In this document: positions 49,974 through 59,069 of the stretch, piece after piece
Layout of the letters: each line of letters starts with the position of its first letter
How positions within the stretch are numbered: position 1 is the first letter of the stretch
Assembly (NCBI GenBank): GCA_002450155.1
Contig: DJYO01000021.1
Span: 1-64,000, forward strand
Reading direction: 5' to 3'
Length of the DNA: 64,000 bases
Source of the DNA: Mageeibacillus sp. UBA6976
Lineage (GTDB): Bacteria > Bacillota > Clostridia > Saccharofermentanales > Saccharofermentanaceae
Notes under the pieces: generated by a model
The model's database searches: none
The model's input: the letters and a program-made list of their open reading frames with translations, nothing else
Told to the model about the DNA's origin: nothing
Made by a program: the position numbers and the translations under genes

Positions 49974-50699
49974 TCATTCCTTTATATATACCATGAAGGT
50001 TCTTTCTTCGTCTTCTGATAAAGTGCCCGCAAGCTTAAGCCCTGCACTGTTTGCCATCTGCTCAAGCTCTTCCATAGGATAGTACTTCTCAACGAGGTCG
50101 CCGTCAAATCTGTCGTACGCACCGTCTGCTCTTAATGTAAAGAACGTGAGCTCGGCGGTATTGATCCCCGTCTCCCTGTCGTATCTGTTGAGCCAGAGTA
50201 AGGTGAAATCCTCGTAATCCTCGTAGAAGATATTGTCTCCCAAGGTCTCTTCCAAATGCTTTTGCGTGATCACGTCGAAAATGAACACGCCGCCCGAATT
50301 AAGATAAGCCGAGACTTTACTGAAGATCCTCTTAAGAGCCACTTCGTCCGTTATGTGATCTAAAGTATCGAGCAAAGACAGGAAGCAGTCGCATTTTTGG
50401 GGGATCTCAAAGTCCGTGATGTCTTGAAGGCTCCATAAGATCTTCCCTTCCGGATCTTTGGAAGAAGCGAAGGCGAGCATGCCTTCAGCTGAATCGATTC
50501 CCGTTATGGAATACCCCTTATCTGCAAGAAGGACATCTACAGAGCCGGTTCCGCAACCGAGATCGGTTATCGTCTTGCACTCTATAGAAGAATATTTCTT
50601 AATAAGACCGTCAAGGAGGTCTGCCCAGTGAGGGCAATCCATATCGCTCTGCATCTCATCGTAATGCATCGCGAGCACGTCGTAGAAGTTATATTCCAT
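49974..50699 (-). CDS. Class I SAM-dependent methyltransferase
   Basis: A 241-residue protein with the SAM-binding motif TITDLGCGTGSVDVLLADKG (about 42-62), an acidic residue after the second strand (GIDSAEGML) and LLDTLDHITDE. The N-terminal motif FYDVLAMHYDEMQSD fits the YqeM/CmoA-like group of small-molecule or tRNA methylases. The substrate is unknown. One base separates it from the genes on both sides. Confidence 0.85.
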   Translation of the reverse strand: MEYNFYDVLAMHYDEMQSDMDCPHWADLLDGLIKKYSSIECKTITDLGCGTGSVDVLLADKGYSITGIDSAEGMLAFASSKDPEGKILWSLQDITDFEIPQKCDCFLSLLDTLDHITDEVALKRIFSKVSAYLNSGGVFIFDVITQKHLEETLGDNIFYEDYEDFTLLWLNRYDRETGINTAELTFFTLRADGAYDRFDGDLVEKYYPMEELEQMANSAGLKLAGTLSEDEERTFMVYIKE

Positions 50700-50700
50700 G

Positions 50701-52131
50701 TCAGGGCAGATAATCCAGTGGATTGTAACGGGTGCCGTTGACTCTTACTTCGAAGTGGAGATGTGAGCCTGTGGATGTGCCTGTGCTGCCCATCTCGCCT
50801 ATAGCCTGACCTGCGGATACCGTCTGACCTACGCTTACCGTTATGTCTCTTGCGTGACCGTAGAGTGTAGTAACTCCGTTGCCGTGGTCGATTATGCAGT
50901 AGTTGCCGTAGCCCGAGCCGCCCGTGTTTCGTCCTTCGACAGGCTCAGATACGGAAATAACCGTGCCGGATGCTGCTGCCATAAGGGTTGAGCCGTAACC
51001 TGCCGCTATATCGATACCGGTATGGAGCTTCCACGTACCGTATACGGGATGCCATCTGTAACCGAAATATGAGCTTACATATCTTGTGTTTGTTGGCCAG
51101 ACAAAGGATACGCTGACCGAAGGTGAAGCAGGAAGCGACGGAGCTCCGTTCGAAGAAGATGCCGGTGTGGGCGTCGGAGTTGCCGTTGCTGCAGGCGCGT
51201 CACCTGAAGAAGAAGTCGGATCGGTTGAAGATGTTGCCTGCGTAGCTTGAGTCTCAGGTACGGGCGTAGGTGTTGCCTGCTGGGCTGCATACTGATCCTG
51301 CAATGACCTTACCTGATCGTCCATGCTGTCTGCATAAGCAGAGAGCTGATCTTCCTGCATCTGCCAGGATGACAGCTGCGTGGATACATCGGATAAAGTA
51401 TCCTCTGTTGTTGCGATGAGGACCGCAAGTTCGTCTAACTGACGCTGCTTCTCATCTGCCACGGCCTGCATGTCCTCAGCTTCCTGGAGCTTGATCTCCT
51501 TCTGGAGCTCTGCATCGTCTAAAGCGATCTGCATCTGATCTATTGCCTGAACATCGGAATCGGCTATAAGAGTGATTATCTCCATATTGGTAAAGAAACC
51601 TGCGATATTGTCTGATTCGAGTAATACCTCAAGAGTCGACTTGTTCTGATATTCGAACATTACGGATACTCTCTCCTGGAAGAGGAGCTGCTGGGCAGCA
51701 AGTGTCTCTTCAGCCTGGATATAGTCGTCTAAGGCCTGAGCCTTTGCTTCGAGCGCTGCTTCAAGCTGCGCTGCGATAAGCTCGTACTGTGCCTTCTGGG
51801 CTTCGTTAGCTTCGTTAAGATCAGCAAGCTCACCGGTGAGCCTGTTTCTCTCAGTCCTGAGCTGGCTTACCATGTTTGAAGCGTGCTGAGCCTCGGCTCT
51901 TGCATTATCACGCTCCTGCCTTGCCTGATCGATATCTTCCTCCGAGACCTCGTAGTTTATGAAGGTTTCGTAAGTCCTGGAACCTGCTATCAGGGGCCTC
52001 GTAAGAGCATAGAGGACTCCAAAGGCCACTATGGTTGCAATAAGGCAGGCAAGTCCCGGCTTTAAGAACTTCTTATATATACGGTCTTCGCGCTCGAAGA
52101 CATCTTCAAGATATTGCTTATACTCTGACAT
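50701..52131 (-). CDS. M23 peptidase with coiled coil (EnvC-like murein hydrolase)
   Basis: A 476-residue protein. A cytoplasmic N-terminus and one membrane helix (about 25-48) precede a long coiled coil (about 65-275). Next comes a Thr/Ser/Pro/Ala-rich linker (about 280-335), then an M23/LytM domain. The zinc ligands and catalytic histidine are visible in HTGIDIAAGYGSTLMAAASG, LYGHARDITVSVGQ and GSTGTSTGSHLHFEVR, so it should be active. The coiled coil plus LytM plan matches proteins controlled by FtsEX during division. The gene overlaps ftsX by 14 bases. Confidence 0.92.
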   Translation of the reverse strand: MSEYKQYLEDVFEREDRIYKKFLKPGLACLIATIVAFGVLYALTRPLIAGSRTYETFINYEVSEEDIDQARQERDNARAEAQHASNMVSQLRTERNRLTGELADLNEANEAQKAQYELIAAQLEAALEAKAQALDDYIQAEETLAAQQLLFQERVSVMFEYQNKSTLEVLLESDNIAGFFTNMEIITLIADSDVQAIDQMQIALDDAELQKEIKLQEAEDMQAVADEKQRQLDELAVLIATTEDTLSDVSTQLSSWQMQEDQLSAYADSMDDQVRSLQDQYAAQQATPTPVPETQATQATSSTDPTSSSGDAPAATATPTPTPASSSNGAPSLPASPSVSVSFVWPTNTRYVSSYFGYRWHPVYGTWKLHTGIDIAAGYGSTLMAAASGTVISVSEPVEGRNTGGSGYGNYCIIDHGNGVTTLYGHARDITVSVGQTVSAGQAIGEMGSTGTSTGSHLHFEVRVNGTRYNPLDYLP

Positions 52132-53014
52132 ATTTCCTCACCGATATTCCTGAACCGACGGATCCTATTATAACGCCCATCAGGAGTAGTATTATCAGTT
52201 CATGCCACATAAAGCTCCTTGTGGGGATCAAGGCGTAAAAAGAAGACTGGGATATCTGCGCCATCATATTGTGGAAGACCTGCCTGTATATGAGCACGGT
52301 CATTATCCATGCGCAGAGTGCGCTTATCACGCCTACTATAGCGCCCTCGGTTATATAAGGAAGTCTTATATAGTTATTAGTGGCGCCGACAAACTTCATG
52401 ATCTCGATCTCATTTGCTCTTGAGTAAACAGAGATCCTGACCATGTTGGATATTATGAACAGTGATATAAGGAACAGGATAACAAAGGCTACAAGAGTCG
52501 TGATATTGACTATCCTGCTGGCCTTGGTAAGGAAGTTCATTACCCTGCTCTCCTGAGAGATCTTGGATATACCGTCTAATGTTGAGATAGATGCAACTAT
52601 GCTGTCAGCAAGCGCAGGATCCGACAGCCTTATGCTGAATGTATAAGGCAGGTACATATTGTAGTCAAAATCATCTAACAGGGAGGCAGACGAACCCAGG
52701 TTTGCCTTGAAGTCATTGTAGTTCTCTACCGGTGATTTCTTCGTATATTCAATGATATTCGGGTTGTTTGCAAGGCTCTGCTCCACCTGAACGAGCTGCT
52801 CTTCTGTGCACTGCAGCTTCATGTAGATCTCAATAGGCGGTTTCTGGGACAGCTTGGTCATAATGGCTCTTGCATTGACTGAGAATATAAAGAACACGCC
52901 CATTATGATCAGCATCAGGAGTATGGTCGTAATAGATGCAACAGTAACGAGGGGGTGCCTGATAATGCCCCTGATACCCTCTTTTACTGAATTGAAAAAA
53001 GCTCTTAAACTCAT
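52118..53014 (-). CDS. ftsX: Cell division ABC transporter permease FtsX
   Basis: A 298-residue membrane protein with four helices: the first at about 22-46, an extracytoplasmic loop (about 50-165) that normally recruits wall hydrolases, then three helices. FVGATNNYIRLPYITEGAIVG is the FtsX signature before the third helix. It works with FtsE at the division site. Its start overlaps the ftsE stop by one base (TGATG). Confidence 0.95.
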   Translation of the reverse strand: MSLRAFFNSVKEGIRGIIRHPLVTVASITTILLMLIIMGVFFIFSVNARAIMTKLSQKPPIEIYMKLQCTEEQLVQVEQSLANNPNIIEYTKKSPVENYNDFKANLGSSASLLDDFDYNMYLPYTFSIRLSDPALADSIVASISTLDGISKISQESRVMNFLTKASRIVNITTLVAFVILFLISLFIISNMVRISVYSRANEIEIMKFVGATNNYIRLPYITEGAIVGVISALCAWIMTVLIYRQVFHNMMAQISQSSFYALIPTRSFMWHELIILLLMGVIIGSVGSGISVRKYVRV

Positions 53015-54306
53015 CAGTCGTCATCCTCCGGGATATAATCCGGATCATCGCCAGGGTCCTGATCTTCGGACTTTTTGTTCTTCTTGGCAAGTTTAGCCTG
53101 ACGCTTGGCTTCGCGCTTTGCTTCCTTTGCAAGTCTCTTTGCCTCGCGGCTCGATATGGCAGGTTCTTCTGCCTTAGGCTCAGGGATCTCTTTTATATCT
53201 TCTTCTGAGATCATCTCGCCGTCACCAAATACAAAACCGCTATCAGGAGTCTCAGGTATTTCCTCAGTTTCTGTGATCTCTTCTTGGACAGGCTCTATTG
53301 CAGGTTCCTCAGGGATATATGTTTCTTCGGTAAGATCCTGATAGAAGACTTCTTCAGTAGGGATTTCAGCCTCAGATCCTACTATCTCTTCGGTTTCAGG
53401 CACGATCTCCTGCTCCGGCTGCATGATCTGAGAAGGGATCTCCTCGTCTTCAAATGCAACAGCGGGAGGTATATTTACCACAACAGGCTCGTCATCTCCA
53501 AAGGCAAGACCTGCCTCTTCAGAAGCTTCGCTATATACTGCATCGTCACCGAATGCAGGTGCGCCAGGCTGAGCCATAATGGGAGCAGGGAGGGGCTGAA
53601 TGTTCTCCTCTTCTTTGTTATAGCCGCTGCTCTTCTCATCTCTTACGATCAGGCCCTGATCGATCTCTATTACCCTCTGCTTCATGCGGTCTACCAGATT
53701 GCTGTCATGAGTGCAGATTATTACCGTGGTCTTATATCCTGCCATACCGTTGCGGTTAAGATCCAGGAGCATAGCCATTATGCTCTCCGATGTATCAGGA
53801 TCAAGATTGCCTGTAGGCTCGTCTGCTACGATAAGCTTAGGGTTATTTACCATCGCTCTGGCTATGGCTACTCTTTGTTGTTCACCGCCTGAGAGTTCCT
53901 GGGGATAGGCATTTGCCTTGTCCTTGAGACCGACTGCAGACAGGCAGACGCTGACCGTATTATTAAGACTGTTCCTGGGAACGCCTATTATCTCACCTGC
54001 AAATGCTACATTCTCGGCTACGGTCTTGGATTCAATTAGTCTGAAATCCTGGTATATCATGCCGATCCTGCGCCTAAGGACAGGAATGAGCTGTCTGCTC
54101 ATGTCCGATATATTGAAACCGTCTATTGCGACAACTCCCTCAGTGGGGACTTCTTCGCAGGTAATACACTTAAGAAGTGTGGACTTGCCCGATCCGGACT
54201 TGCCGATTATGAAGACAAATTCTCCGTCGTCGATCTTAAAGCTGACTCCATTAAGAGCTTCGACCCCGGATCTGTATGTCTTCTTAACGTCAAAAAATTC
54301 AATCAC
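53014..54306 (-). CDS. ftsE: Cell division ATPase FtsE with long acidic C-terminal tail
   Basis: The first 225 residues are a normal FtsE: Walker A IGKSGSGKST, signature LSGGEQQRVAIARAM, Walker B LIVADEPTGNLDP. A further 205 residues follow, where FtsE usually ends near 228. The tail is rich in Glu, Pro and Ile. It contains repeated FGDDE/FGDGE-like pieces (PAFGDDAVY, LAFGDDEPV, FVFGDGEMI), then a Lys/Arg/Ala helix (SREAKRLAKEAKREAKRQAK) and a final acidic end. The start is a GTG. The tail is not a known enzymatic domain and may bind a partner or the divisome. Confidence 0.92.
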   Translation of the reverse strand: MIEFFDVKKTYRSGVEALNGVSFKIDDGEFVFIIGKSGSGKSTLLKCITCEEVPTEGVVAIDGFNISDMSRQLIPVLRRRIGMIYQDFRLIESKTVAENVAFAGEIIGVPRNSLNNTVSVCLSAVGLKDKANAYPQELSGGEQQRVAIARAMVNNPKLIVADEPTGNLDPDTSESIMAMLLDLNRNGMAGYKTTVIICTHDSNLVDRMKQRVIEIDQGLIVRDEKSSGYNKEEENIQPLPAPIMAQPGAPAFGDDAVYSEASEEAGLAFGDDEPVVVNIPPAVAFEDEEIPSQIMQPEQEIVPETEEIVGSEAEIPTEEVFYQDLTEETYIPEEPAIEPVQEEITETEEIPETPDSGFVFGDGEMISEEDIKEIPEPKAEEPAISSREAKRLAKEAKREAKRQAKLAKKNKKSEDQDPGDDPDYIPEDDD

Positions 54307-54314
54307 TTATCTGT

Positions 54315-55418
54315 TTACCTTATTTTGTTATCGTTGGTGTCGTTAAGATAGTCGATATAGGTTCTTACCATTGTCGCCATCTTAAAGAGCACAGCATCAT
54401 CGAACTTGCGCAGGTCGAGTCCGGTCTTGGTCTTAACCTTCTCTAGTCTGTATACCAATGTGTTCCTGTGAACAAAGAGCTCTCTTGAGGTCTCGGATCC
54501 GTTAAGGTCATTGGCAAAGAATGTGTCGATGGTGGTCCTTGTCTCCTCATCCAGGCTCTTGAAAGCGTCATTGGGGAAAACTTCTCTTATAAACATCTCG
54601 CAAAGAGGCTTCGGGAGCTGGTAGATAAGCCTTCCGAGTCCCAGTTTGTCATATCTTGATATATCGGTCTCGCCGTTAAAGATCTTGCTGACCTTAAGTG
54701 CTGTCATTGCATCCGCATAAGATTTGCTTATATCCAGGAAGGAAGGAACAACCGATCCTATGGCAACCTTGGCATTGCACCCTTCGGAATTAAGGCATGT
54801 GAGGATACCTGAACCGGTCTCGTCGATAAATGCATCGCGCTCCTCGTCCTTAAGAGTCTCGGTTGCATCGACTATTACGATAGTCGTGGTATCGTCCATG
54901 GAGATGACAGTTGCCTCATCAGAATCTGTATAGAGATTCTGCAATATCTCGAAGGCTTCAGCGCTGTCTTCTGCTCCGGTCCTTACCACCAGGACAAGCC
55001 TGGGCTCCTTGCAGTCGATCTTATATCCTCTTGCAACCATGGGGATCTCGGAACGGATCTCGTTATCGAGCAGTACATTCCTTATAAAGATGGCCTTCTC
55101 GGCATCAGTACCCTTCTCCTTGACCAGAGTCTTAAGCCACTCGGCAATAAGCTGGATGCAGACCTTGGCATCCGGATCTGTATTCTCGACATAGATGACA
55201 TATTTCAGCTGTTCGCCAATGAACACCTTGTGATACGTTCTGTCGGCCGTGGATGCGAAAAGGTCATCCCCCGACATGACCGCTCTGAATGAAGGATCTA
55301 TCTCATTCTCATCGTCTTCGTTAGTCGAAGCAAGGATACGGCCTGAGGTGTCTAAAACACCGCAGCTGGCGGACATTATAGACTTGACCTGACGCATGCA
55401 TTTCTTAATCTCTTCCAT
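54315..55418 (-). CDS. PucR/CdaR-like transcriptional regulator
   Basis: A 367-residue protein. The C-terminal helix-turn-helix (about 305-360) has NDLNGSETSRELFVHRNTLV and YRLEKVKTKTGLDLRKFDDA, the PucR-type HTH pattern. The preceding GGDEF-like degenerate region and an N-terminal sensor-like segment match the sugar-diacid/PucR regulator plan. The ligand and targets are unknown. It lies between ftsE (eight bases downstream) and the MsmK-type ATPase (130 bases upstream). Confidence 0.83.
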   Translation of the reverse strand: MEEIKKCMRQVKSIMSASCGVLDTSGRILASTNEDDENEIDPSFRAVMSGDDLFASTADRTYHKVFIGEQLKYVIYVENTDPDAKVCIQLIAEWLKTLVKEKGTDAEKAIFIRNVLLDNEIRSEIPMVARGYKIDCKEPRLVLVVRTGAEDSAEAFEILQNLYTDSDEATVISMDDTTTIVIVDATETLKDEERDAFIDETGSGILTCLNSEGCNAKVAIGSVVPSFLDISKSYADAMTALKVSKIFNGETDISRYDKLGLGRLIYQLPKPLCEMFIREVFPNDAFKSLDEETRTTIDTFFANDLNGSETSRELFVHRNTLVYRLEKVKTKTGLDLRKFDDAVLFKMATMVRTYIDYLNDTNDNKIR

Positions 55419-55491
55419 TCTGTCACCTCACGTCTCAAAGCTTTCCTTAAATAATACTTATTTTGCCGATTTCGTGCAAGGTTGCAAAATA

Positions 55492-55517
55492 AAAGCCGAA
55501 TCTGGAAGATCCGGCTT
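55492..55517 (-). terminator. Rho-independent terminator of the MsmK-type ATPase gene
   Basis: The stem AAAGCCG / CGGCTTT, extended by ATC/GAT past one mismatch (55492-55517), has the minus-strand tail TTTTATTTTGC, about 30 bases past the stop codon. Confidence 0.82.
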
Positions 55518-55548
55518 TGGTATCTAACTTTGGAGAGTTAGGTGATTA

Positions 55549-56664
55549 TCAGGAAATGATGCTCTGCTCTGTATCCTTATCGAAGAGGTGGATACGGTTA
55601 GCGTCGATAGCGAGGTCAACTACCTGACCAACTGCTGACTGAGATGTTGTAGGGTCAACTCGGCATGTAAGAGGGAGTGAACCGTTAACTGTTACATAGA
55701 GATATGTCTCAGCACCGAGCATTTCGACGACGTCAACGTCTGCGGAGAATGCAGTCTCAGGGTGATCTGTAACATATGTGGACTCGTCTGTGATAGCCTC
55801 AGGTCTTACACCGAAGATAACTTCCTGTCCGTCACGCTCCATAACTTCCTCAACAGCATATCTGTCCGGAAGCTTGATGGTAACGTTCTCGAAGGATACG
55901 AATACATCTGAGCCCTCAACATTGATAACAGCATTGATGAAGTTCATAGGAGGCATTCCGATGAATCCTGCAACGAATGTGTTAACCGGGTTGTCATAGA
56001 GCTCTGTAGGAGAGTCAACCTGCTGGATGAATCCGTCCTTCATAACAACGATTCTGGTACCCATGGTCATAGCTTCTGTCTGATCGTGTGTAACGTAAAC
56101 GAATGTTGTCTTGAGTCTGTGGTGGAGCTTTGTGATCTCAACACGCATCTGTACACGGAGCTTAGCGTCGAGGTTTGAGAGAGGCTCGTCCATGAGGAAT
56201 ACCTTAGGGTCACGTACGATAGCACGGCCGAGAGCAACTCTCTGTCTCTGACCACCGGAAAGAGCCTTAGGCTTTCTCTCTAAGAGGTGCTCGATCTCGA
56301 GGATCTTAGCTGCCTCAGTAACTCGGCGGTTGATCTCGTCCTTATTCATCTTTCTGATCTTAAGAGCGAATGCCATGTTCTCGCGAACTGTCATGTGAGG
56401 ATAGAGAGCGTAGTTCTGGAAAACCATCGCAATGTCTCTGTCCTTAGGAAGTACGTCGTTGATGCAACGATCGTCGATGTAGATCTCACCCTCTGAAATA
56501 TCTTCGAGACCAGCGAGCATACGGAGTGTTGTTGACTTACCGCAACCAGAAGGACCTACGAGGATAACGAACTCCTTGTCAGCTACTTCAAGATTGAAAT
56601 CTGAAACAGCTACTACGCCGCCGTCATACTTTTTGTAAACATGCTGGAAAGATAAACTTGCCAT
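55549..56664 (-). CDS. Sugar ABC transporter ATP-binding protein, MsmK/UgpC type
   Basis: The product is 371 residues from the ATG at 56664, with GGAGGTAAG upstream. The ATPase domain (about 1-235) has GPSGCGKSTT, LSGGQRQRVALGRAIVRDPK and VFLMDEPLSNLDAKLR. The C-terminal regulatory/TOBE part (about 240-365) is the MalK type. No permease or binding-protein genes are adjacent. It thus resembles the shared MsmX/MsmK ATPases that energise several carbohydrate importers encoded elsewhere. Confidence 0.92.
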   Translation of the reverse strand: MASLSFQHVYKKYDGGVVAVSDFNLEVADKEFVILVGPSGCGKSTTLRMLAGLEDISEGEIYIDDRCINDVLPKDRDIAMVFQNYALYPHMTVRENMAFALKIRKMNKDEINRRVTEAAKILEIEHLLERKPKALSGGQRQRVALGRAIVRDPKVFLMDEPLSNLDAKLRVQMRVEITKLHHRLKTTFVYVTHDQTEAMTMGTRIVVMKDGFIQQVDSPTELYDNPVNTFVAGFIGMPPMNFINAVINVEGSDVFVSFENVTIKLPDRYAVEEVMERDGQEVIFGVRPEAITDESTYVTDHPETAFSADVDVVEMLGAETYLYVTVNGSLPLTCRVDPTTSQSAVGQVVDLAIDANRIHLFDKDTEQSIIS

Positions 56665-56969
56665 ATTTTTCTTACCTCCAAATTGCCGCTTAATAGCGGA
56701 CATTTTCATACAGCAATACTATCAAAGCCTGAATTTGTTTACTATATGGCATAATTTACAAAAAAGATTGCGTAGTTTTGTAGTTGATTGAAGCTGTCTT
56801 TGTTCGTTTTGCTCAAATCTATTTAATCTTTTTGTAAGTCTTTACCAAAAAAGTGAGGTAAATATGTTGTTTTATAAGGTTTTGACCCCTTTATCACTTT
56901 GTGCTATTTGTCCCCAGCCCACGTTATAGTCTGTTACATTTATGTTTCCGGCTATATAATTACCATCGT
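56665..56969. other. AT-rich divergent intergenic region (MsmK-type ATPase / argC)
   Basis: About 300 bases hold no credible gene. It must contain the promoter of the ATPase gene on the minus strand, but I cannot pick one -10/-35 pair with confidence (a TATAGT occurs near 56743). No strong hairpin is seen. The arg promoter and operator begin at its right edge. Confidence 0.5.
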
Positions 56970-57020
56970 TATGAATAATAATGTTGACATTTGTATATTT
57001 ATGCATTATATTGCATAAAT
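56970..57020 (+). promoter_or_regulatory. ARG-box-like operators over the argC promoter
   Basis: ATTTATGCA (56997-57005) and TGCATAAAT (57012-57020) form a perfect inverted repeat with a six-base spacer. Its 18-base core matches most positions of the ArgR/AhrC ARG-box consensus (WNTGAATWWWWATTCANW). A second, weaker box with a good left half (TATGAATAATAAT) starts at about 56970. The palindrome covers the -10 box, a position suited to repression by ArgR with arginine. argR itself is not in the window. Confidence 0.6.
56984..57012 (+). promoter_or_regulatory. Promoter of the argCBDF operon
   Basis: A perfect TTGACA (56984-56989), 17-base spacer and TATATT (57007-57012). The start point would be near 57019, with a 37-base leader including GGAGGG before argC. 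Confidence 0.75.
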
Positions 57021-57055
57021 CTATCATTTAGGGTTCATTACCGGAGGGTATATAT

Positions 57056-58120
57056 ATGGATAAGATCAAAGTAAGTATAATCGGCGCCACAGGCTATGTC
57101 GGAGCAGAGCTGGTAAGAGGGTTTGTCTCCCATCCGGCTTTTGTTATAACGGATCTTGTCAGCAGAAGTTTTGCAGGCAAGGCCTTCTCGGATGTATATC
57201 CTGTATTCCGCGGCATCTGCGATGTTATCCTGTGTGACAAGACTCCCGAAGAAGTTGCAAAAGATTCGGACCTGGTTATAACCGCCCTGCCTCACGGAGT
57301 TTCATCCCAGCAGGTACCGGTCCTTCTTGATGCAGGAGTAAGGGTTATAGACCACAGCGGAGATTTCAGATACAAGGATCTTGCTACATATGAGAAGTCC
57401 TATAAGCTTGAGCATCCCCACCCGGAACTTCTGGAAGAAGCCGTATATGGTCTGCCGGAATTTTACAGGGATAAACTAAAGTCAGCAAGGCTGGTTGCCA
57501 ACCCGGGCTGCTACCCCACATGTTCACTTATTGCCTTAGCTCCCTTTCTTAAGGCAGACCTTATAGATAAGGATAGTATAATAATAGATGCCATCTCCGG
57601 AGTATCAGGTGCCGGCAGGAAGTCAGATCTTGCTTATGCATTCTGCGAGACCGATGAGGCATTCAAACCCTATGGTGCCGTAGGACACAGGCACACAACA
57701 GAGATATCCGAGCAGTGCTCGTTCCTGTCAGGCGGCAAGCCCGGAGATATCAAGGTAACATTTACTCCTCACCTGGCACCCTTCAAGCGCGGAATGCTCG
57801 CAACGATATATGTAAAGCCTTCCGATAAGTTTGAAAACGTGTCTACATCCGCTATCTGTGATATATATAATGAATATTATAAGGACGAGACTTTCGTAAG
57901 AGCGCTCCCCCAGGGCGTTCTCCCTGATGTTAAGGCTGTAGCAGGCTCAAACTTTATTGAAGTAGCCGGGGTCTATGACGATGAGACCAGTCTCATAAAG
58001 CTTTTCTCAGCCCAGGACAATCTTGGCAAGGGAGCTGCTCTTCAGGCTATACAATCCGCGAATGTCATGTTCGGTCTGGATGAGAGTTTAGGACTTAATA
58101 CAATTGTAAGAGGCGTTTAA
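57056..58120 (+). CDS. argC: N-acetyl-gamma-glutamyl-phosphate reductase
   Basis: A 354-residue enzyme reducing N-acetylglutamyl phosphate to the semialdehyde with NADPH, step three of arginine synthesis. IIGATGYVGAELVRG is the nucleotide site; the catalytic cysteine is in VANPGCYPTCSLIALAP; HRHTTEISEQ follows. GGAGGGT precedes the ATG. It is the first gene of the operon, with argB one base downstream. Confidence 0.96.
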   Translation: MDKIKVSIIGATGYVGAELVRGFVSHPAFVITDLVSRSFAGKAFSDVYPVFRGICDVILCDKTPEEVAKDSDLVITALPHGVSSQQVPVLLDAGVRVIDHSGDFRYKDLATYEKSYKLEHPHPELLEEAVYGLPEFYRDKLKSARLVANPGCYPTCSLIALAPFLKADLIDKDSIIIDAISGVSGAGRKSDLAYAFCETDEAFKPYGAVGHRHTTEISEQCSFLSGGKPGDIKVTFTPHLAPFKRGMLATIYVKPSDKFENVSTSAICDIYNEYYKDETFVRALPQGVLPDVKAVAGSNFIEVAGVYDDETSLIKLFSAQDNLGKGAALQAIQSANVMFGLDESLGLNTIVRGV

Positions 58121-58121
58121 T

Positions 58122-59069
58122 ATGGCAGGAAACAAGAGCATGCCGGAGATCTCCGGCGATATGCAGAATATGGTAAACAGAGCAGCTGTCCTGACAGAGG
58201 CTCTCCCCTACATCAAGAAGATGCGCGGCCAGACCATGGTCATCAAGTACGGCGGCAACGCCATGGTAAACGAAGATCTGAAGCAGACCGTTATGGACGA
58301 TGTTATGCTCCTTAAGCTCGTCGGCATCAATCCCGTTATCGTTCACGGCGGCGGACCGGATATCAACAATATGCTGAACACAGTAGGCAAGGAATCCAGG
58401 TTCGTTGGAGGTCTGCGCTACACGGACGAAGAGACGATGCAGTACGTGCAGGAAGTACTTATAGGTAAAACCAACAAGGAGATAGTTTCCCTTCTCTGCG
58501 GCAAGGGTGCAAAAGCAATAGGTATCTCCGGTATTGACGGCAATCTTATCGAAGCTGAGCGTCTCACCAAAAATGAGCAGGGCGAGGATATCGATATCGG
58601 TTATGTCGGCAAGATCAAGAAGATCAATACCAAGGTCATCTCCATGCTGGCAAACGATGAATACATCCCGGTAATCGCCCCCATAGGCGTAGGTTCAGAC
58701 GGCCAGAGCTACAATATCAACGCTGATACGGTTGCAGCTGAAGTCGCGATCGCCCTCGGAGCATCCAAGCTCATTATGCTTACTGATGTAGGCGGAGTGT
58801 TAGACAAAACAGAAGACGGCAGCGACAGGATAATCCCCGTGCTTGATGAGACTGATGTCAAGAATGCCATAGCAAGCGGCATCATATCGGGAGGTATGAT
58901 CCCCAAGATCGAAGGCTGTCTTGATACAGTTAGACGAGGAGTGCCCCGTACGCATATAATAGATGGCAGGATACCTCACTCGATAATCCTTGAGATATTC
59001 ACCAAGAACGGAATCGGAACCATGATCATTAAGGAGAAAAGAGAGAATTATGTTTATAGAAAACAATAA
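58122..59069 (+). CDS. argB: N-acetylglutamate kinase
   Basis: A 315-residue kinase for step two of arginine synthesis. VIKYGGNAMVNEDLK and VIVHGGGPDINNML are the phosphate and substrate loops; LIMLTDVGGVLDK follows. An N-terminal helix of about 25 residues precedes the core. In the family this helix goes with the arginine-inhibited hexameric enzymes, so feedback control is likely. It overlaps argD by 20 bases. Confidence 0.95.
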   Translation: MAGNKSMPEISGDMQNMVNRAAVLTEALPYIKKMRGQTMVIKYGGNAMVNEDLKQTVMDDVMLLKLVGINPVIVHGGGPDINNMLNTVGKESRFVGGLRYTDEETMQYVQEVLIGKTNKEIVSLLCGKGAKAIGISGIDGNLIEAERLTKNEQGEDIDIGYVGKIKKINTKVISMLANDEYIPVIAPIGVGSDGQSYNINADTVAAEVAIALGASKLIMLTDVGGVLDKTEDGSDRIIPVLDETDVKNAIASGIISGGMIPKIEGCLDTVRRGVPRTHIIDGRIPHSIILEIFTKNGIGTMIIKEKRENYVYRKQ

